A DNA stretch of 15,614 bases from Candidatus Aenigmatarchaeota archaeon (GTDB taxonomy: Archaea > Aenigmatarchaeota > Aenigmatarchaeia > CG10238-14 > SCSR01). Under the pieces are notes generated by a model. It saw nothing but the letters and a program-made list of their open reading frames with translations. It did not search any database and was not told the DNA's origin. A program made the translations under genes and the position numbers. This document shows, in pieces, positions 13,152-15,614 of this stretch (positions are counted from its first letter, which is position 1; each line of letters begins with the position of its first letter). The stretch is taken from the NCBI GenBank assembly GCA_030018055.1, contig JASEGN010000017.1:1-15614 (forward strand). Direction: 5' to 3'.

Positions 13152-14962
13152 AAATAAAATTTTTAACATTCTTACTAGCTATTTTATTTCTAACAACAAG
13201 TGTAAATGCTATTGAATTCCCAAAAGCGACCAATTACCTAAGAGTAAAATTCATTGAGAGTGGAGAAATTGAAATTATTCGTTACCCAAATTCACTTTTC
13301 AAAAAAGCTTACGTTTATGTTTACATCCCACAGGAAGATCAAAGGCAAAGTGTTCAACTACTCTCTGTGCAACCATCTACATATGAGCTTGTTAAGGATA
13401 AGTATGGTAATACTCAAGTTAAATTGATATTCCTAGAGCCAAATGGAAATATACTTTTTTACAGAATTGAAACTCTAGTTGAAGTAAAAGCGGAAAATCC
13501 TGGAGGCAATATATCTTTTGTTAAAGAAACTCAATTAACAAAACAAACACCACAAATTTTAAGCAAAGCCTTAGAGGTTGGTGAAAATTCACTAGAAGGA
13601 TTAGCAAAACTAGCTATTTGGGTCAATAGCTATGTGAAATACGATAAGGCTTTAGAACGTGAAACAAAATCAGCTGAATGGGTATTTGATAATAGAAAGG
13701 GAGTTTGCGACGAATTTTCAATACTTTTTATCTCTTTAACAAGGGCTTGGAAAATACCATTTAGATATGTTAGTGGAGTAGCTTATTCTCAAGAGTTTGA
13801 AAGGCATGCATGGGTAGAACTTTTGGTAGATAACAAGTGGACTTCTTTTGATCCAACATGGGTTCAAGCAGGATATTTGGATGCGACTCACATAAAGGTA
13901 GCTAATCTACCAGATGCAAACTTTTCAGAGAAGATAGAAGTTGAAGGAAGAAACATAGCCGTGAATTGGGTAAAACCAACTAACTATGAGGTTGAAATTC
14001 TAGAAATGAGGGAAAGACCACCGGTAGAAATTTATGCTGAGCTATTAACAGAAAAAATTGGAGAAGGTTACTTTCTCCTGGAAGGAAATATAGCTCCGAA
14101 AGAATGTTTAATTTCAACCCTAAGTTTAACTTCATGTAGTTTACACGGAAATAATGTTTTCGACATCGTAGATAAAAGAAATCTGTGGCTATGTGAAAAT
14201 AAAAAGACCTATTGGACTGGAAAACTGGCCATGGAATTGAGAAAAGGTTATGTGTATAATTGTACCTTAACTTTAAACACTGAATTTGGAGCGTATGCAA
14301 ATGCAACAATTACAATAGACCCAGCGAAAAAAATCACAAGTCTTAAAATTTTTCCAAAAGAAATTATTGCACAACCAAACACTTCTTTCGATATTTTAGC
14401 AGAAACAATTCTTGAGAATTTCTACTTGCTATATCTCGATAAAGTAGAGGAAATTAAGGGCAAAAGAATTCTAACACTTAAATCACCTAGTAGTAAGGGA
14501 AATTATGGAATTTGGCTTGTGAGCTTGGATGGCTCTGGTGATTATTCAAGCTTGGTAGTTTCAGAACAAAAGCTTGTTAGGATTTTAGAGGTAGAGGCTC
14601 CAAAAAATTTCACTCAAAATTCATACTATCTAGTAAACATAACAATTAAAAACATTGCTGATAAAAGTTTAGGAGGAAAGCTAAGCATATTTTTTGATGA
14701 AAATGTTTTGATGGAAAATGTTGCTTTTAATGCTAACGAAATTTTAAGAAAAAGTTTTAACATAACCTTCAAAGATGTAGGGAAAAAAGAGATTAGGATA
14801 ATTTTAGATGTTGGGGAAGATAGGGAAGTACAGTTTATTGAAGTGAATGTACTTGGCAAAAAAGCTGAGTTTCCTCCACCATTCATGGTAGATTTGTTCA
14901 GAAAGTTAATTGAGTTTGTTCAAAATCTAATTCAAACTTTATCCAAGGCTTTACTTAGTTGA
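13148..14962 (+). CDS. Secreted transglutaminase-like protein
   Basis: The 604-residue protein has a signal peptide (about 1-21, ending VNA), an N-terminal beta domain (about 25-130), and a transglutaminase/protease-like domain with the Cys-His-Asp triad C187 (RKGVCDEF), H220 (ERHAWVEL) and D235 (SFDPTW). Then follows a region with four cysteines (C320, C330, C349, C372) that could form disulfides outside the cell, and a CARDB/Ig-like beta domain (about 480-567). It ends in PPPFMVDLFRK and an amphipathic helix that may touch the membrane. Many NxS/T sites suit an N-glycosylated surface protein. The archaeal family has no clear substrate; peptidase or crosslinking activity is possible. Its ATG overlaps the Thg1-like stop (ATGA). 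Confidence 0.87.
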   Translation: MKIKFLTFLLAILFLTTSVNAIEFPKATNYLRVKFIESGEIEIIRYPNSLFKKAYVYVYIPQEDQRQSVQLLSVQPSTYELVKDKYGNTQVKLIFLEPNGNILFYRIETLVEVKAENPGGNISFVKETQLTKQTPQILSKALEVGENSLEGLAKLAIWVNSYVKYDKALERETKSAEWVFDNRKGVCDEFSILFISLTRAWKIPFRYVSGVAYSQEFERHAWVELLVDNKWTSFDPTWVQAGYLDATHIKVANLPDANFSEKIEVEGRNIAVNWVKPTNYEVEILEMRERPPVEIYAELLTEKIGEGYFLLEGNIAPKECLISTLSLTSCSLHGNNVFDIVDKRNLWLCENKKTYWTGKLAMELRKGYVYNCTLTLNTEFGAYANATITIDPAKKITSLKIFPKEIIAQPNTSFDILAETILENFYLLYLDKVEEIKGKRILTLKSPSSKGNYGIWLVSLDGSGDYSSLVVSEQKLVRILEVEAPKNFTQNSYYLVNITIKNIADKSLGGKLSIFFDENVLMENVAFNANEILRKSFNITFKDVGKKEIRIILDVGEDREVQFIEVNVLGKKAEFPPPFMVDLFRKLIEFVQNLIQTLSKALLS

Positions 14963-14997
14963 ATTTAAAAATTTCATTTCCTCCTGTGAGAAAAAAA

Positions 14998-15614
14998 TTA
15001 TTTAGCATATTTCTTTAGAATTTTTTTAACAACTCCTGCATCCATTCTACCCCTTACCCTACTCATAACAATTCCATAGGTCTTTTCAAATGGTAGCTTT
15101 TGTGTAGCTATTTCTTTGATTATTTTTCGAAGCTCTTTTAAACCAATAGGCTGAAGTTTTAATTCTTCGATAGCATCGCTAACTTTTTTCTTTGGATTTT
15201 CAGCTAGATATTTCAAAATATCTGGTAAAGCTTCCTTAACAATTTTTTTCCTCACAAAAAAATCAAAAACTTCCACAAAATGCTTTTCCTCTAAATTTTC
15301 AATGTTTACTTTTTCTCTCCTTTTCAAATCCTTCAAAGTCTGCAGAAATGTGGTCGCTACTAAGATTGGTTCAACTTTTTTTGTTTTAACGATCTTTTCA
15401 AAAAATTCAAGATAATCTGACCTTAACACTTGCTTTGCGACATCATGTGGAAGTCTTAATTCCTTTTCCAGTTTTACTAGTTTTTTTGTTAGAGGTTCTG
15501 GTAATTCCTTTTTCAACACCTTCAGGTAATCCTCACTTATAGTGATAGGCTTCACGTCCGTTTCAGGATAAAGCCTTTCCGCTCCTGGCAACGGCCTTGT
15601 GTATCTTGTAGTTC
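14998..15614 (-). CDS. gatE: Glu-tRNA(Gln) amidotransferase subunit E, C-terminal part
   Basis: The frame runs off the right window edge, so only about 205 C-terminal residues are seen. It contains RYTRPLPGAERLYPETDVKP, the GatB/GatE-family hallmark in its GatE form, then the helical region and the YqeY-like tail domain (from about EKHFVEVFDFFV to the end), which holds the tRNA. GatE with GatD converts Glu-tRNA(Gln) to Gln-tRNA(Gln) and is found only in archaea. GatD is not in the window. The frame is open without an ATG; a TTG at 15591 is inside the conserved motif and is not the start. The gene converges on the transglutaminase-like gene with a 35-base gap. Confidence 0.93.
   Translation of the reverse strand, partial: TTRYTRPLPGAERLYPETDVKPITISEDYLKVLKKELPEPLTKKLVKLEKELRLPHDVAKQVLRSDYLEFFEKIVKTKKVEPILVATTFLQTLKDLKRREKVNIENLEEKHFVEVFDFFVRKKIVKEALPDILKYLAENPKKKVSDAIEELKLQPIGLKELRKIIKEIATQKLPFEKTYGIVMSRVRGRMDAGVVKKILKKYAK

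Noticed and set aside
1..15614. CRISPR array, rRNA or long direct repeats
   Set aside because: No regularly spaced repeats, no rRNA-like conserved stretches, and no repeated segment beyond the duplicated V4R protein units were seen on reading.

Overview
The window is AT-rich archaeal DNA. The archaeal calls rest on several independent signs: the C-terminal part of GatE (a subunit of the archaea-only GatDE Glu-tRNA(Gln) amidotransferase), an XPD-type Fe-S helicase, a Thg1-like 3'-5' polymerase, CxxC zinc-ribbon microproteins, TATA boxes about 26 bp before start codons (leaderless style), and a tRNA gene with a bulge-helix-bulge mini-intron. A two-component system and tandem V4R domains, together with a D-loop tRNA intron, fit an uncultured TACK-type lineage such as Bathyarchaeia, but the window does not fix the lineage.

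Layout, left to right. 1-820: 3' part of a TnpB nuclease gene and its right-end hairpin, from a TnpB-only IS200/IS605-type element. 859-2127: a 31-aa zinc ribbon and a tandem V4R-domain protein. 2193-4990: an orphan 104-aa gene, an aldehyde dehydrogenase of unusual codon use, a YkgJ-type cysteine-cluster protein, and a 51-aa CxxC-x17-CxxC-type zinc protein with a strong TATA box, a hairpin leader and a clear Shine-Dalgarno. 5199-9024: a SplB-like radical SAM protein, a VanZ-like membrane protein, an XPD-like helicase, a nitroreductase and a two-TM small protein. 9157-12108: a stand-alone response regulator converging on a membrane histidine kinase, which lies behind a membrane-anchored metallo-beta-lactamase-fold protein. 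12230-14962: tRNA-Val(GAC) with a D-loop intron, divergent from a Thg1-like gene that overlaps a secreted transglutaminase-like gene. 14998-15614: C-terminal part of GatE. No gene-free stretch exceeds 300 bases; the longest is 4991-5198.

Two items stand out. First, the MBL-fold protein at 11113-12108 has its two half-domains in reversed order relative to the UPF0173/UlaG-like family: the C-terminal half (SGDTG, MHYGTFP) precedes the N-terminal half (WLGH, HLHLDH, SHTSS). All metal ligands are kept and a membrane anchor is added at the front, so it looks like a natural circular permutation. Second, tRNA-Val(GAC) carries a 14-nt insertion at position 20/21 that folds as a bulge-helix-bulge, and its TATA box sits about 27 bp from the mature 5' end, which predicts a leaderless tRNA. 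This promoter interlocks with that of a Thg1-like tRNA 5'-end polymerase gene in only 33 bp.

Most genes form single units or pairs, with very short convergent gaps (13, 8 and 3 bp). The likely functional groupings are MBL-kinase (36-bp gap, same strand) with the convergent response regulator, and Thg1-like plus transglutaminase (ATGA overlap).
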